This document shows positions 1 to 11,455 of a stretch of DNA of 64,000 bases, in pieces. The stretch's first letter is position 1. Each line of letters opens with the position of its first letter. The translations under genes and the position numbers were made by a program. Under the pieces are notes generated by a model, which worked only from the letters and a program-made list of their open reading frames with translations, was not told the origin of the DNA and searched no databases. Source of the DNA: Adineta vaga (Eukaryota; Rotifera); assembly GCA_021613535.1 (NCBI GenBank), contig CP075495.1, positions 14,756,001 to 14,820,000 of the forward strand, in the 5' to 3' direction.

Positions 1-46
1 CCAGTAACATATTTTCGTCTAAAATAAATAATTAAAGAACGAAGTC

Positions 47-3000
47 TTATGAAGAAATGTTTGCTAATGTTTGTGAATACCTTTGATGATGTTTACTAAT
101 TGTTGATTTTTTATAATCCATTTGATCATCACCTAAATCAAGTAGACTATCTTGACTTGGATCAATATTGATCTCTGATTGAGTTCCTGAACGAATTGGA
201 ATTTGTATCTATTTATAAACAATTGAATAATTCGTTTCAATTCATTCGCAATCTTCACAAATAATTACTTCATGTACTTCATCTTCCATATAGTGATCTT
301 CATCTCCACTTGTATCTGTATCACTCATAACATTTCTTGAACGTTTATGTTCACCTGTATTCGAATGTTCGTCATCATTCAATGATGTTGTCGTATGAAT
401 CGGTGATCTACTTCGAGCACGTAAATTAGCAAATGCATCATTTGAACGTTCATCATCAGTTCCACTATTATATCCTGGTCGAACACCTTCATCATCGGAA
501 TGATCATGACCATTAATTCCATTGGTATGTTCATGTTCATAAGATTCAATTTGACGTTTAAGTTTCGTTAATTCTCCTTTTTTAGTATTTAATACAAGAA
601 CAAACTAAAAGAACAACAAAAGACACATTTTTATCATTCCAAAGAATGCTAAAATATTTTTATATCCTCCCCGTGATCATCATAAATCAATTCATTGATA
701 AAACTTTTCAAGTACGTCGATAATAATTAAATATTCAATAGACATTTCTTTTCTCATTTTCTACGTCATGACACTTTGAATGATTTGAAGTAAAAGTACA
801 CTGACTCATTCACTCTTTCTTTTCTTCGTTTCGCCTACTTAATCGAAAATTAATTAAGACAAATAGAAGTTTTGTGCGTGAAACAAGAATACAACATGAT
901 TTTCTGATTGTTAATGTTTGTTTTAATTATTAACAAATCACATTTTAAGTGTTGGCAAGTATTAGAAGGAACAAACAGTCGCCTACACAACAACAAAAAC
1001 AACAAAAAATACATTTTGTATAGACATGACTCACGGATTGTCATTGCACAACAGACCGAGTTTCGACTGTATTTCTTTTATTGTACGGTTTTTTTTCCAC
1101 ATAGAAATTGTATCATGCGTGTTTTTATAACAAAAACTAAAAGAGTAAGTCTTTGGATTGGATAAAAATGTACAAAGTTTTACACGAAAGTACTTCAAAT
1201 ATAATTTGTTGTCATAATGACATCATAGTTCTTTTCGTGCGATATCGTACTTCCAGTTAATAGTTATATTTCAAGTTAAATATAGACGAATACTCAAACG
1301 TAATAAAATCAATATATGTATACATATTAAGAGAGGTAAAAAGTAACAGAATACAAAAGACATTTATTCTTTCGTTCTTTGATATTTATCAGTAACCTAC
1401 AAAACATTAAGAAAAAAATTGGTCATCATGATGTTGATTTCTTTATCCACTGATTATTGTCATAGTCAAAAGAATTATTTTAAATCACAAATGTACATAC
1501 CGGTAAGACGAAAGAAAAACAAAACAACCGAACTTGAATCTTTTTCTGCGAAAGATGACGAAAGTTTTTCATAGTTTCAAATTCTGTTTATTCTTAGCAA
1601 AGAAAGGAATATTCCCTCGAGGCAGGTAACTCTATCCTTCATACAGTAGATCAAATATTATGTAAACAAACTACGACATTTGAGTAATTGAAAATTATTG
1701 ATCGATGAAAATACGAATACTTCCTTTGGGGTGATAATATACAGTTAGATGTGTCATTCATTTACAAAAACACCTTTCTATAACGTTTTTTTCTTTTCCG
1801 ATCAATCACTGTCTACCATATATATATATATATATTTCTAGATAGAAAATAGTTTCAAGAAACATTTATGAGAATAATGCTTTGTAATAGTTGTAGATAG
1901 AACCAAAAAGAGATGTGTTTAGAAGGTTCACCACGTATTCAAAAGCGTATTAATTATAAAGAATCTTTTCTTCAGTTTCGTAGTTATAGTCAAGAAAAAC
2001 TTCTTGAACCAACAAATCAATGTCGATCGGATTCTACTCATTCTGTCGATTTATTTTCATTAGTTGTGCCAGCAAATCATGATTCATCATTATCATCTTT
2101 ATTATGTTCCATATGTTCTTTACCAATGATGAGACCTAAGTTACTACCATGTCAACATACATTTTGTCACACATGTTTAGAAGATATTCAACAAACTCGA
2201 CCTGGTTCATTACCAACACATTCAACAAACTCCTTGTCGTTAATTGATAATCAAGTGAAAACAATTACCTGTCCAAAATGTTCACGAAATCATCGTATTC
2301 AATCTGTAACAAGTTTAAAACACAATGAATCTGTTGAATTATTAGTAAATACACTTCTATGTAGAACATGTCTTAAATTATATCCATCCAATCAATTGGA
2401 TACATGTTTTCATTGTTTTGATGCATTATGTCCGAAATGTTATGATCAACATATTGAAAATCATCAAAATGAATTAAAAACAACTAGAAAATCTTCGCAA
2501 ATTTTATCAATTGAAGAAACAATAAAACCAAATAGAACAGAAAAAGAAACAATATTTAATGAAAATGTCAAATCTGAAATAAAAGCAAGTGATATTGAAA
2601 CTGTAGATAATCAATCTGAGAATTCGAATTCTTCGTCGCCAACCAATACAAAGAAAAAATCACGAACTTTTCTTCGTAAATTGATTACTTCAACTCGACA
2701 TCGTCATTCTACCGATGATATCAATTCCAAACCTTCTTCACCTGTAGTAAAACGATCGTCATCAGCTAAACTTCCATATCGACCAAAAATTGTCATCGAA
2801 ACAATACTTGACATTCCACAAACTATCGAATCAAATCCTTCGGTAGTTCCTATAACACCTGTTCGTCAATTTATCAATTTCAATGAATATTTTATTGATA
2901 GAACTCAACATATCGAACAATGTAAACAGCGACAATCCGAATTAAATCGATCAGTCGACAAATTAATCGAAGTATTTTCAAAGAAAACAAATGAAACAAT

Positions 3001-4451
3001 TCAACAAATATCGCAATATTGGATGTATTTAAAACAATTTTTATTCGATCAATTACAAGCTAAAACGAATCGTTTTCACATTTTCAATCATCTAATTAAA
3101 ACATGTTGTTCAACATCAGAATCTCAAAAACAAATCGTATCTTATTTTGAACAAAATGATGAAATCAAAGCTTCATTACAAGTTCTTCTAACAACATTAT
3201 TAATTGTTAATCAACAACAAACACAATTAGTCATTAATCAATCATTCGATCGGGAAGAACAAACAACTTTAGGAAGATTACGACGTCATTATGAATTCTT
3301 CTTAGCATCTTATGCCGAAGAACTATCATTTATTCATGAACGTATTCGTATATATGAATCTCGATTTGCTACATGGAGAAATTTTAGTACAACAGATTTA
3401 GATTCGTTAAGTTATGAATGGACACACATAATTGAACATGATTATCCTGTATTAATCGAAAAGATTTCTAATGATTTCATTACAAAAACTCCTCAAATTG
3501 AAAAAAGTCTTTTCGAAATGTTAAAAAATATGAAAAAACGTTTGTTGAGTATCGATCATCAAGGAACGAGTCAAAGGAGTAGTGTCGTTAGTTTATAAAT
3601 ATGTCTGTTGTAATGTAACTGTTATATTCATGTTTAAATATATAAATAGAATTCATTTACCTTTCGATATAAATCAGCTTCAAGTTTTTCTTTTATGTCA
3701 ACAGTTTGTTTGACTGTCTAAAGAATGAGAAGAAAATAGTCAAAGAATTTATTTGTATTTATTTTCGAATTACTTCAAGTGCTTTATTTAATTGTCCATT
3801 AATACGTTGAATATCAAAGATTTTTTGTTCATTTGCTGATCGTAATGTTTCCATTTCATCAATAGAATGATCCATCATTTTCGATAAGATCTAAATTTAT
3901 TTCTAAGAATGAAATTAGAAATTCGAACAAGATAATGATTTACTTCTTCAATAGGTCGTTCTTGAAGTTCAGCACTACCAATAATCTTCAATGAATTCAA
4001 ATCGTCAACCATCTGTTTCCATGCAAACTAACAATTGTAAAATAGAATTTTTTTAGGATTCTACAGTAAGAATCATTTACTTCAATTCGGTTTTTTTCTA
4101 ATTTTTTACAAGTAAATACATAAGTTTTTCCATCAATTTCAGAATGATTTCCTTTAGAAAAAGCACGTTGTGTATGTGAATAGAATGTATCCTGTTGTTC
4201 CGGTGGAAATTTCTTTGCTAACATTCGAACTTGTTGTTGATTTACTAAATAAATTCAAATTCAACAATGAAATAATGACGAAACTAAAACTCAATTATAC
4301 ATGTTCCAATCCATCCAGATTTTAAATTTGTTAATTGCATCATAATTGTATTCGTTCTTTCATCAATTGAACTTTTTAAATAATATCGATCATTATTATC
4401 ATCAAGAATTTTAACAAAATAAGTAAAATCATCATCCATTGATCGTGACAT
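47..4451 (-). CDS. XRCC4: XRCC4, DNA double-strand-break repair scaffold (7 exons)
   Basis: XRCC4 partners DNA ligase IV in non-homologous end joining in the nucleus. I read seven exons on the minus strand: 4451-4301, 4244-4081, 4027-3944, 3890-3774, 3717-3661, 604-269 and 208-47. They sum to 1071 nt (356 aa), all with GT-AG sites and consistent phase. The N-terminal head contains GWIGT, matching the family's AWTGT, followed by a long helical stalk. The junction EADLYRK/FVLVLNTKK matches the vertebrate stalk segment around LYKRFILVLNEKK, and an acidic tail with YNSGTDDE follows. The length is close to the human 336 aa. The fifth intron (605-3660, 3056 nt) is far longer than the others (roughly 50-60 nt) and encloses a whole opposite-strand gene. 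FAM32A lies 103 nt upstream on the same strand. The identification rests on remembered family motifs, not on an alignment. Confidence 0.88.
1913..3598 (+). CDS. RING/B-box (TRIM-like) protein nested in the XRCC4 intron
   Basis: This intronless 561-aa protein is probably an E3 ubiquitin ligase. A C3HC4 RING finger is visible at about residues 65-123: Cys65 and Cys68, the CQHTFCHTC core, then CPKC after a long loop. A B-box-like zinc cluster follows at about 150-185 (CRTC, CFHC, CPKC, then His residues). Residues 210-320 are Ser/Thr/Lys-rich and probably disordered. Residues 330-540 look helical, as in a TRIM coiled-coil region. No NHL, SPRY or filamin domain follows, so it ends earlier than many TRIM proteins. 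The first ATG is used. A (TA)n stretch at about 1818-1836 lies upstream. The gene sits entirely inside the XRCC4 intron on the opposite strand and stops 62 nt before an XRCC4 exon. The substrate is unknown. Confidence 0.85.
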   Translation: MCLEGSPRIQKRINYKESFLQFRSYSQEKLLEPTNQCRSDSTHSVDLFSLVVPANHDSSLSSLLCSICSLPMMRPKLLPCQHTFCHTCLEDIQQTRPGSLPTHSTNSLSLIDNQVKTITCPKCSRNHRIQSVTSLKHNESVELLVNTLLCRTCLKLYPSNQLDTCFHCFDALCPKCYDQHIENHQNELKTTRKSSQILSIEETIKPNRTEKETIFNENVKSEIKASDIETVDNQSENSNSSSPTNTKKKSRTFLRKLITSTRHRHSTDDINSKPSSPVVKRSSSAKLPYRPKIVIETILDIPQTIESNPSVVPITPVRQFINFNEYFIDRTQHIEQCKQRQSELNRSVDKLIEVFSKKTNETIQQISQYWMYLKQFLFDQLQAKTNRFHIFNHLIKTCCSTSESQKQIVSYFEQNDEIKASLQVLLTTLLIVNQQQTQLVINQSFDREEQTTLGRLRRHYEFFLASYAEELSFIHERIRIYESRFATWRNFSTTDLDSLSYEWTHIIEHDYPVLIEKISNDFITKTPQIEKSLFEMLKNMKKRLLSIDHQGTSQRSSVVSL

Positions 4452-4554
4452 ATTACACAATCTGAAATATATTATGTTGATTGACACAAACAAACAAACA
4501 AATGAACACAAGAAGCAGAAACGAAGTTTATTGAAGAACAAACATATACAAAGT

Positions 4555-4935
4555 TTATTTTGTCCAACTGACTTTAGGAACATCATTATATTCGGTCAGT
4601 TTATCTAAATAAGAATTTAATTCTTCCACTTGTTCTTTATGTGATTTGGCTGCTTTTTCTAAAATTCTTTCTTCAGCTCGTTTAGCCATTGCTTGTTCAT
4701 AAGCGATTTCTGCTGGTGTACGTAAATCACGACGTGATGAACCTGGTTGATCAGCTGCAGTATTTACTGTTGATGAGACATGTTCCATTTTTGATGATGG
4801 TGCTTCGACACTACTAGAAGATTTCGATTTGTGTTTACGTTTATGTTTTTTCGAAACTTTTCCACCTTGGATTGTGCTTGAAGAATCTCCTTTTAAACGA
4901 AGACTACCACCAGTAAATGAATAAGCACTTGACAT
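4555..4935 (-). CDS. FAM32A: FAM32A homologue
   Basis: This is a single-exon 126-aa nuclear-type basic protein. The Lys-rich block KKHKRKHKSK near residue 30 and the C-terminal half match FAM32A: RTPAEIAYEQ, then AERILEKAAKSHKEQVEELN, ending in DVPKVSWTK. The invariant FAM32A end is IPKVSWTK. Human FAM32A is 112 aa, so the length fits. In vertebrates it associates with late-stage spliceosomes near the active site; that role is family knowledge and not visible here. The stop lies 103 nt before the XRCC4 start on the same strand. That spacing is tight enough for the 5' region of XRCC4 to overlap the FAM32A 3' UTR. Confidence 0.9.
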   Translation of the reverse strand: MSSAYSFTGGSLRLKGDSSSTIQGGKVSKKHKRKHKSKSSSSVEAPSSKMEHVSSTVNTAADQPGSSRRDLRTPAEIAYEQAMAKRAEERILEKAAKSHKEQVEELNSYLDKLTEYNDVPKVSWTK

Positions 4936-6230
4936 AATCGTTCTAAATGAAAAAGTTACTTAAAATGTGACGAGGAAGAAAGAATACAAAAAGTGAATGT
5001 TCCTGTTCTTTCTTTCTTCTTACAACAAACCTCATAATGATTGGGGAAATCTATGAATCAATTGCAATTAATATGTAGATGGCGCAAATGCGCGATGATA
5101 GGACTCGATATCTTTATATGAAATTTCACACTCACACATAGAAAAATTAAACGATCAAATAATTTTTGAAATTTATAGGATTTCTTAAGAATATAAAACA
5201 GCAGAAAAGTCTACGAAATTGATCATAAAATAATACAGATGCTAAATCGATATGATTCAAATATTTTATATTGAATATCTTTAGTAAAGAAACGATCGGG
5301 ATTGAAAGAGTTATATATTCAATCAGCTGATTTAGATCTTTTAAACACAGAAAGTAAGAATGATTGTGAATGTGATCGAATAATACATTTAAGTGAAATA
5401 AAAGAATTCTTTTCTTCAAAGAAATTTCGAAAGAAACTGTTTAGTATCTTGTCATGTTTTAAATATCAATGAAAGCTTTTAATAGTACTGTCTATTGATA
5501 CATTTTTCTAAGTAGCATAAATGACATGCTAACGATAAAGTGGTGAATATTTATCTTTTGTCGAGTAAAAAAAGCAGGTGAACGTTAATAAAACTAATTA
5601 AATTTATTATTCAAATAAACTCTGTTTATATCAATTTTTCTTTGAACTAAGTACACATTAATATTTTAATCAAGTTGTTGCATTATTTGTTCATTCAATG
5701 TATTCCTTTTAACTCTCCTTATTATTCACGGAAGTTGTAGAAAAAATATCAGCGAATTAACTCAATAGATATAAATGTATTAATAAACATAATTCTGCGT
5801 CTAATAAAGCAATCATTGATATCAAATCGATTATTCTAAGAGCTACATTTCACAAATTCGTAATTTTTGAAGTAATCAGTACATGAACAGGAAGTTTTCA
5901 GGAAAGTATACAACAATAAGGCATACATGTTCGTAGTATCGCTTCAATAATTTCGGTAATTTGAAAAATATCTTTGAGAAATCAAACTGGAAAGAATCGA
6001 AGTTGTAAATATTTGTTCCTACAGAATCTAAATTATGTATGCGACTAAAACAGAAATAATCTAGTAAAAGAAGTTTTGAAATCCGTTCATTACAACAAGG
6101 AAAATAATATTATTGCGCTTATTTATTAGTATACAAAGTATTTTACAAATATTTCATTCCAAAATTATCGACAGTAGAAAAGTCATATAGATAGTGTTAC
6201 ATATATAACAAACCCAACAAATGAACAATA
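4936..6230. other. Gene-free stretch between FAM32A and a four-TM gene
   Basis: This is AT-rich sequence with frequent stops in all frames. The only sizeable open frame (about 5147-5419, minus) has low-complexity hydrophobic composition and no family signature. I see no RNA gene or repeat. Confidence 0.6.
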
Positions 6231-6857
6231 TCATACGGACACCACAGCAATTTCACGTAAAATTTTACGATTATGACATTTCTTTGGTGATCTTCGATAA
6301 CGATAGATGTTATGGTAATCACGCGAAGGCAATGTCATTTCACAATAAACAAATACAAGACCAACTATAGCAGATAAAAGAGAGCCTGAATAAAAAAGAG
6401 TTTGACTTATATTCCAGTACAAACAAATACCGCTGTATGCATCAATCGTAATTATAATAAAGACAAGTAATGCACTTATTGAAAATATAAGTGCAAGAAT
6501 ATATCTAAAGGTTTGTTTGATCGAAAAAATTTGATAGACAAGATATATTTGCAACAAATATGAGGCAAGTGGCAATAAACACATAATTGAAGCTTGAACA
6601 TCAGTAATGCACTTGATTGATTTGTTTGATATAACAGAACAATGACATTCTTCATAAGAGATATTGCATTCTAACAGATTTCTCTTTGTTGTATTATATA
6701 TGACTGATGAAGAAAAAAGCGAGTAATGACAAATTGTAATTGTATCATTAAAAGTGTTAATATAAGCAGATATCCATAAAATAGCACCGATACAAATCAA
6801 GATATATCCATCGGATATATTTTCACCGCTAATAGGATATTTTATTTTGATAAACAT
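6231..6857 (-). CDS. Four-TM membrane protein, family unknown
   Basis: The 208-aa single-exon protein has four hydrophobic segments, at about residues 17-36, 88-110, 119-142 and 152-172. The first extracellular loop contains Cys residues (ECNISYEECHC) and N-glycosylation sequons (NTT, NIS, NKS), and the C-terminal tail is basic (YRYRRSPKK). This topology, with a large Cys-bearing first loop, resembles claudin/tetraspan-type proteins, but the claudin GLW...C...C motif and the tetraspanin CCG motif are absent. It starts at an ATG. I do not recognise the family. It is probably a plasma-membrane protein. Confidence 0.65.
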   Translation of the reverse strand: MFIKIKYPISGENISDGYILICIGAILWISAYINTFNDTITICHYSLFSSSVIYNTTKRNLLECNISYEECHCSVISNKSIKCITDVQASIMCLLPLASYLLQIYLVYQIFSIKQTFRYILALIFSISALLVFIIITIDAYSGICLYWNISQTLFYSGSLLSAIVGLVFVYCEMTLPSRDYHNIYRYRRSPKKCHNRKILREIAVVSV

Positions 6858-8428
6858 TTAATAAAAAAAAATGGTCAGTAACCTTGTAACAAGTTGTAAT
6901 ATACAATGAATCTATAATGAAACAAAAAGATACAATGTAGGATGGTGTTTTCAACTATGAAAAACTCGGTGTTAATAATGAGTTGAGTGAAAGAGATGCA
7001 GCAAAAAAAGAACCGATATCAATCAATCCAGTTGTGAATGGCTATGAATACTCAATATTTGTAAAACATACGACCATTTATAAAGATCTTCATATCAAAA
7101 AATCACAAAAAGAACTAAAAAATACTGAGTAATTATAAAGTCAGTTTGCAACGTTTGTTTTCGAGTATTTATTCTGATGTTTTCATTGGAGGCAACGACA
7201 ATGAAAACACGAATTTTTCATGAGACAAGGCCATGCTTAGTATACGATATATCTCTAAGAAAATTTTATCTATAATTTACATAACACATCTAATGCTTGA
7301 TAATGAAATTGATCAGTTATACAAACTTGATTGAAGATCTTTAAGTTATTCATTTATTTAGTTATTCAAAAACAAAAGACACTTCTTAACAATAGTCGAA
7401 AGAAACAGTGTGAAATCAATGCCAATTACGTTACAATACAATTCTAAAGCAACAAAGAACACTGTACTCTTGCCTTTTCCACAACGAACTCAAGACTTAC
7501 TGATCAAGCGGATGAATCAATCTAATGAATTGATTTCTAGATGTCGTCAACTAACAAAGATAAGTTCGATGAATGAACTATCGTTGTGTTTTAATACTGT
7601 TCATATATCTTTCGAAATTGAACAGATTTAAGAATATAAATTCGCTCTCAGATTATTTTATAATTATGAAGGAAGACATTTAATGAAAAGATTTCGGATT
7701 TTACACATTAGGTCGTCTTGTTCACTGTTTGTCTGCATGGGTAGATAGTTATTTTTTATTTTTTATGTATCTTACATCACGATATTCAGGGAATAATGAC
7801 AGCATAAGGTAAAAAAGTCATTGTGTGTAGCATTCGTGGAAAGAAAAAAAACTCCTCTAGTTTCAATTGCGAATGCGTTGTCAATAAGAACACATGATAT
7901 CAATCCGCAGAATATTATACAGCTTTGTTCTGGTCGTCCCGTATTATTATTTAATGGTGCTGTTGATTCGGGATCATATATGGATGATGCAGCTATTGAA
8001 TTGCGCAAAGCAAACACTCTTGTAATCATTTCAAGAGGAAAAGCAAGGTTCTTTACTTTGTGTATTTTGTTAGATTTCTGAACTTCAAAAATATAGAAGT
8101 CCTGCTCTTTTCTCTCTTGGTCCAAGTACATCGGAAATATCAAACAATATGTATCATGTGTTAATAGTGAGTCTATCATATGTGTCATCGAAGATCAAAA
8201 ACATTTTCACCTGTTCCTTTTAATCATTTTAAATTAATATATAGACGTGAAAATATCTTCATATATTACTTTTCTTCAAAAGATTAATTCTAAAACCTGA
8301 TTGCAAGATACTTTGGCCTAGTATATCAAATAACAACATCGGTTATTGAAAAAAAGATTAGATTCTGCTCTATAAATTGCACAACAATATTCGACTTGGT
8401 GCTTCTCTCATTCTCATTCTACAACAAT
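6858..8428. other. Gene-poor stretch with three short coding-like remnants
   Basis: I find no convincing complete gene. Three plus-strand pieces have coding-like composition. One is 6941-7132: about 63 codons, no ATG, preceded by a possible acceptor AG, containing ELSERDAAKKEPISINPVV. Another is 7419-7631: 70 codons from an ATG, beginning MPITLQYNSK. The third is 7850-8050: an open frame with RPVLLFNGAVDSGSYMDDAA, followed out of frame by SELQKYRSPALFSLG. They do not join into one consistent reading frame. They may be relics of a lost gene or exons of a gene I cannot assemble. Confidence 0.35.
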
Positions 8429-9325
8429 ATGAACATGCTAATAGTTTCTTACATATTAATCATTCACATATATGGAATTATGGCGATGGATTGTGAATAT
8501 TCATCACGTGAATATCAAGTTGTACTTCGACCGGATCTTTTGATCAATTCATTTGAAGCTGGTGTTATGCGTATTTTCGAAGAATTAGACAGAATTGAAG
8601 ATGCGAAACGTATTCCATTTAAACTCTCAAGATCATCTTTGAAATTTAAGAATGAAACACTTGTTTCCTATACTCATGATTTATCTCGAAATTCCGAAGA
8701 CTTTTTTATTCCAATTACATTCAAATCACGACGAAAGAAACCAACAGAAGCAGCTGATATTGTAATGAAAATGTCCAATGCTGATCCAGCAATAACATGT
8801 ACACCATTAACAGTATGTATTCGATATATATCAGATCACTAAATTAATCTAATATTGGGTTATACTTTTTTCCAGGTTTCAGAAAATTATACAAATAGTA
8901 CAAAAATAAAGTTCGAACTTGATATTCATGCTGAGAATGGTTTTCTTCGAGCTCAATCAGCGCATAGTTATACTACCGATTTATCAATAGATTTTAATCA
9001 AACATCTTCTATTAACATATCTGATATTCTGATCGATGCTGCTACCAAAATGACCTATTCACAAGAACCACTTATTATTGTACCTAAATCAACGAACAAG
9101 TTCGTAGTACAAACAGCAGAGTTTAAAATCAATTTAGCTAACGAGAAAGTAGGAGCAATGATTATGTTTTACAAAAAATTAGATTCAATCAAATCGGAGT
9201 TCTCGTTTCGAATCAAAGGTTCAACTGTTGATCGAAAAGTTCTACTTGTTGCACAACAATTGGTTATTGAATTGTCACAAATTACCAATATTGCACTGTA
9301 TAGCTTGATACAACCAAGAAACTAA
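8429..9325 (+). CDS. Secreted protein of unknown family (2 exons)
   Basis: Exon 1 runs from the ATG at 8429 to 8813, and exon 2 from about 8877 to 9325. The intron begins GTATGT and ends TTTCCAG, in phase 0. The first 22 residues (MNMLIVSYILIIHIYGIMAM) form a signal peptide. The mature part is about 260 aa and predicted beta-rich. It has several N-glycosylation sequons (NET, NYT, NST, NQT, NIS) and only two obvious Cys, one in DCEYSS and one in ITCTPLT. There is no C-terminal membrane segment, so it is probably secreted. I do not recognise the family. An upstream in-frame TTG would extend the frame, but the ATG is the natural start. Confidence 0.65.
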
Positions 9326-9949
9326 GAGAAAATTTTCTAGATTTATCTAATCGAATTTCTGTTAACAATAAGGCTTTAAAAAAAGTAATTATTATAAATG
9401 AAATAAACAATATGCAGCAATGCTTTGCTTCGAGATTTTAAAAGCATTCATTCAATGAATTTATCATTCGACGTTGTCACAGATTCAATTCTAAATTTGA
9501 CTAAATATACACAGTAAATCCTCTTTTAGAACTTAGTCTTGTCGCTTTTTTCTCCTCATCTATGTACAGCATGATGTAAGTCATAGCTTTATTGCTAAGC
9601 AATGCTTATAACGAGAGATCTAACCGGCAGATACGATCATATGATTCATGATATTTTCATCTATTGGCTCTTCTATATCAATGTTGAGTCATGCTGTAGC
9701 TGCCTTTGAGATCGAAGAAAAAGAAAAAAGTAATGACGTATTTTCTTTTTTTTCTCTTTCGGTGCCAAAGAAAAATACGAACGTCCTTCGCCAATGAATG
9801 CATCGGGATCTGCGAGAGTGCGAAGAAAGAAAAAAAAGCTTTTTTTCTTATTCGCTTCCGACATTCATCGTTAAACATAGTTTGAAAACAAACGTAAGAT
9901 TTTCTTTGAACAAAACAAATATTTTTGATCATTTCCTTTAGAATCAGGC
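9326..9949. other. Intergenic, includes the 5' part of a local duplication
   Basis: No gene is seen. The last ~130 nt before 9950 are similar to 11,690-11,804 upstream of a decayed copy of the next gene, so they belong to a duplicated unit that includes its promoter or 5' UTR. Confidence 0.6.
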
Positions 9950-10627
9950 ATGTCGGATTTTTTGGGCCGTGTTGGTCGAATTGCTGAATGGACTGCTGTA
10001 TCAAATATTACCAATCGTGCAGTCAATGCCGGATGTGACAAAGTGCAAGAAATGTGGAGAGATCGAAAACAAGAAAAGCATAAATCTCACAGCGGATCAC
10101 ACCATGTAAATCCAAGTCCACCACCACCACCACCACCACAGTCACAATCACAAATGCCATACTCATCATATCAACCACAACAAGCATCTTATATGCAAGC
10201 ACCACCGCCATCTATGGGAACTGGTCAATTAATAATCAATGTTAATCATATCGATGGTTTAAATCAATGGGGTCCGTTAGTTGTCATTATCGAATGTAAT
10301 CAACAACGATATCAAATACCATTCGCACAGTTTCAACAACAATTTTCATTTCCTGTGCATCAATTTGATTATGATCAACTATTTATTTGGATTCAAACTG
10401 AGTATCAACAACAAACGATTGCCCATGGTGAAATACCTGTACGAATTCTATTAAATAATGCTAATACTTGGACTCCTCAACAACAGCGATGGATTCCATT
10501 ACGAGATCAGTATAATGGACCATGTGGACAATTACTTGTCAATATTGAATACAAAACAAATTATTCATCATCTCCACAAATGGCAGGTCCTCTTCCACAA
10601 CCACCACCACCTTATTCATATTATTAA
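9950..10627 (+). CDS. Proline/glutamine-rich protein with a C2-like domain
   Basis: This is an intronless 225-aa protein. Residues 1-45 are helical and basic (FLGRVGRIAEWTAVSNITNR onward). Residues 50-90 are a Pro/Gln/Ser linker with a run of eight or more Pro. Residues 92-200 read like a C2 beta-sandwich: GQLIINVNHIDGLNQWGP at the start, LFIWIQTEY in the middle, and WIPL before GQLLVNIEY. The Asp residues that bind calcium in C2 loops are missing, so any membrane or partner binding should be calcium-independent. The C-terminus is Pro-rich and ends PPPPYSYY, a possible WW/ESCRT-type ligand. A decayed tandem copy lies at 11,805-12,800. The start is the first ATG. The function is unknown. Confidence 0.75.
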   Translation: MSDFLGRVGRIAEWTAVSNITNRAVNAGCDKVQEMWRDRKQEKHKSHSGSHHVNPSPPPPPPPQSQSQMPYSSYQPQQASYMQAPPPSMGTGQLIINVNHIDGLNQWGPLVVIIECNQQRYQIPFAQFQQQFSFPVHQFDYDQLFIWIQTEYQQQTIAHGEIPVRILLNNANTWTPQQQRWIPLRDQYNGPCGQLLVNIEYKTNYSSSPQMAGPLPQPPPPYSYY

Positions 10628-10759
10628 TATTTTTCTTTCAATTTCATCTAACTTGATCTATCATTTCGTTTTTCAGCAGTTTGTCTTTATTTATGTTTAT
10701 ATAATAAATGATATAGAATCAAGCGCAAGGCAAAAATAAAGAAAACTTTTGCTGAACAT

Positions 10760-11455
10760 CGTTGATTACCTAGATTTAATATATTTTGAAAATCTTCTTT
10801 TGTTTTCACTTGAATATATTTTAGATCTGGTACATATGGAGCAAGTATAGAATGTTCACGAATATCTAATATACGTGTTGCATTGAAAAGAAATTTGTTT
10901 AAAATATGTGAACGAGCATTTTGTGAAAATGATGAAGAAGGTTCTGTTGTTGTTGATTGTTCAAATGAAGTTTAAAGTGTAGCAAGACGATTTGTTACTT
11001 TTTCCTTATAAATTTCAAGAAAAACAATAATTAATAATCGTTGTCTTTTGTAAACATCTGAACTACCTGATGCTGTCATCTCATAAGCTAAGACGGTTGT
11101 ATTATAACCTTGCATAGAGAAGCAAGGACAGCTGATCGAATTATTCCATCATACACATCTTTCTACAAAAGAAAAAAAAACAGTTTTCTTCAGTAAAATT
11201 TTCATGAATAATTACATTATTAGCAGATAAATCAAAGCGATTTATAAATTTAAATCTTTCTCGTCGATCATTCTGTGTACAAATAACATTTGTTTCGAAT
11301 ATTTCTACTGCCGATATATCATTAATAGGCAGATTCTATAGGAAAGAAAAATTAATTTAGATGATCGTTATTTTACCTTCAAATTTATACCGTTCAAGAA
11401 ATGGACGAAGTCGAATACCAATCATAATTGGCTCATCTTTTATGCCTTTTCTGTC
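10760..11455 (-). pseudogene. Broken kinesin motor-domain fragment
   Basis: Read on the minus strand, fragments of a kinesin N-terminal motor appear in order. First is the beta-1 segment IGIRLRPFLERY (near 11,400). Next is an exon containing FKFINRFDLSANN (near 11,230). Then come KDVYDGIIRSAVLASL and, one frame over, GYNTTVLAYEMTASGSS (near 11,080-11,160), where kinesins have GYNxTVLAYGQTGSGKT. Then VFLEIYKEKVTNRL (near 11,000) and LDIREHS (near 10,850) follow. The P-loop GQTGSGKT is replaced by EMTASGSS. The stretch between the P-loop and the FLEIY strand is almost entirely deleted. A frameshift lies near 11,120 and an in-frame TAA near 10,974. No neck, stalk or tail follows. A functional ATPase is not possible from this copy. 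Confidence 0.75.

Noticed and set aside
908-1165. Open frame of 85 codons in the XRCC4 intron
   Set aside because: Low-complexity, Lys/Asn/Phe-rich product with no family feature; typical of AT-rich intron DNA.
5147-5419. 90-codon minus-strand frame
   Set aside because: Hydrophobic composition arises from A/T-rich DNA. There is no supporting splice context or motif.
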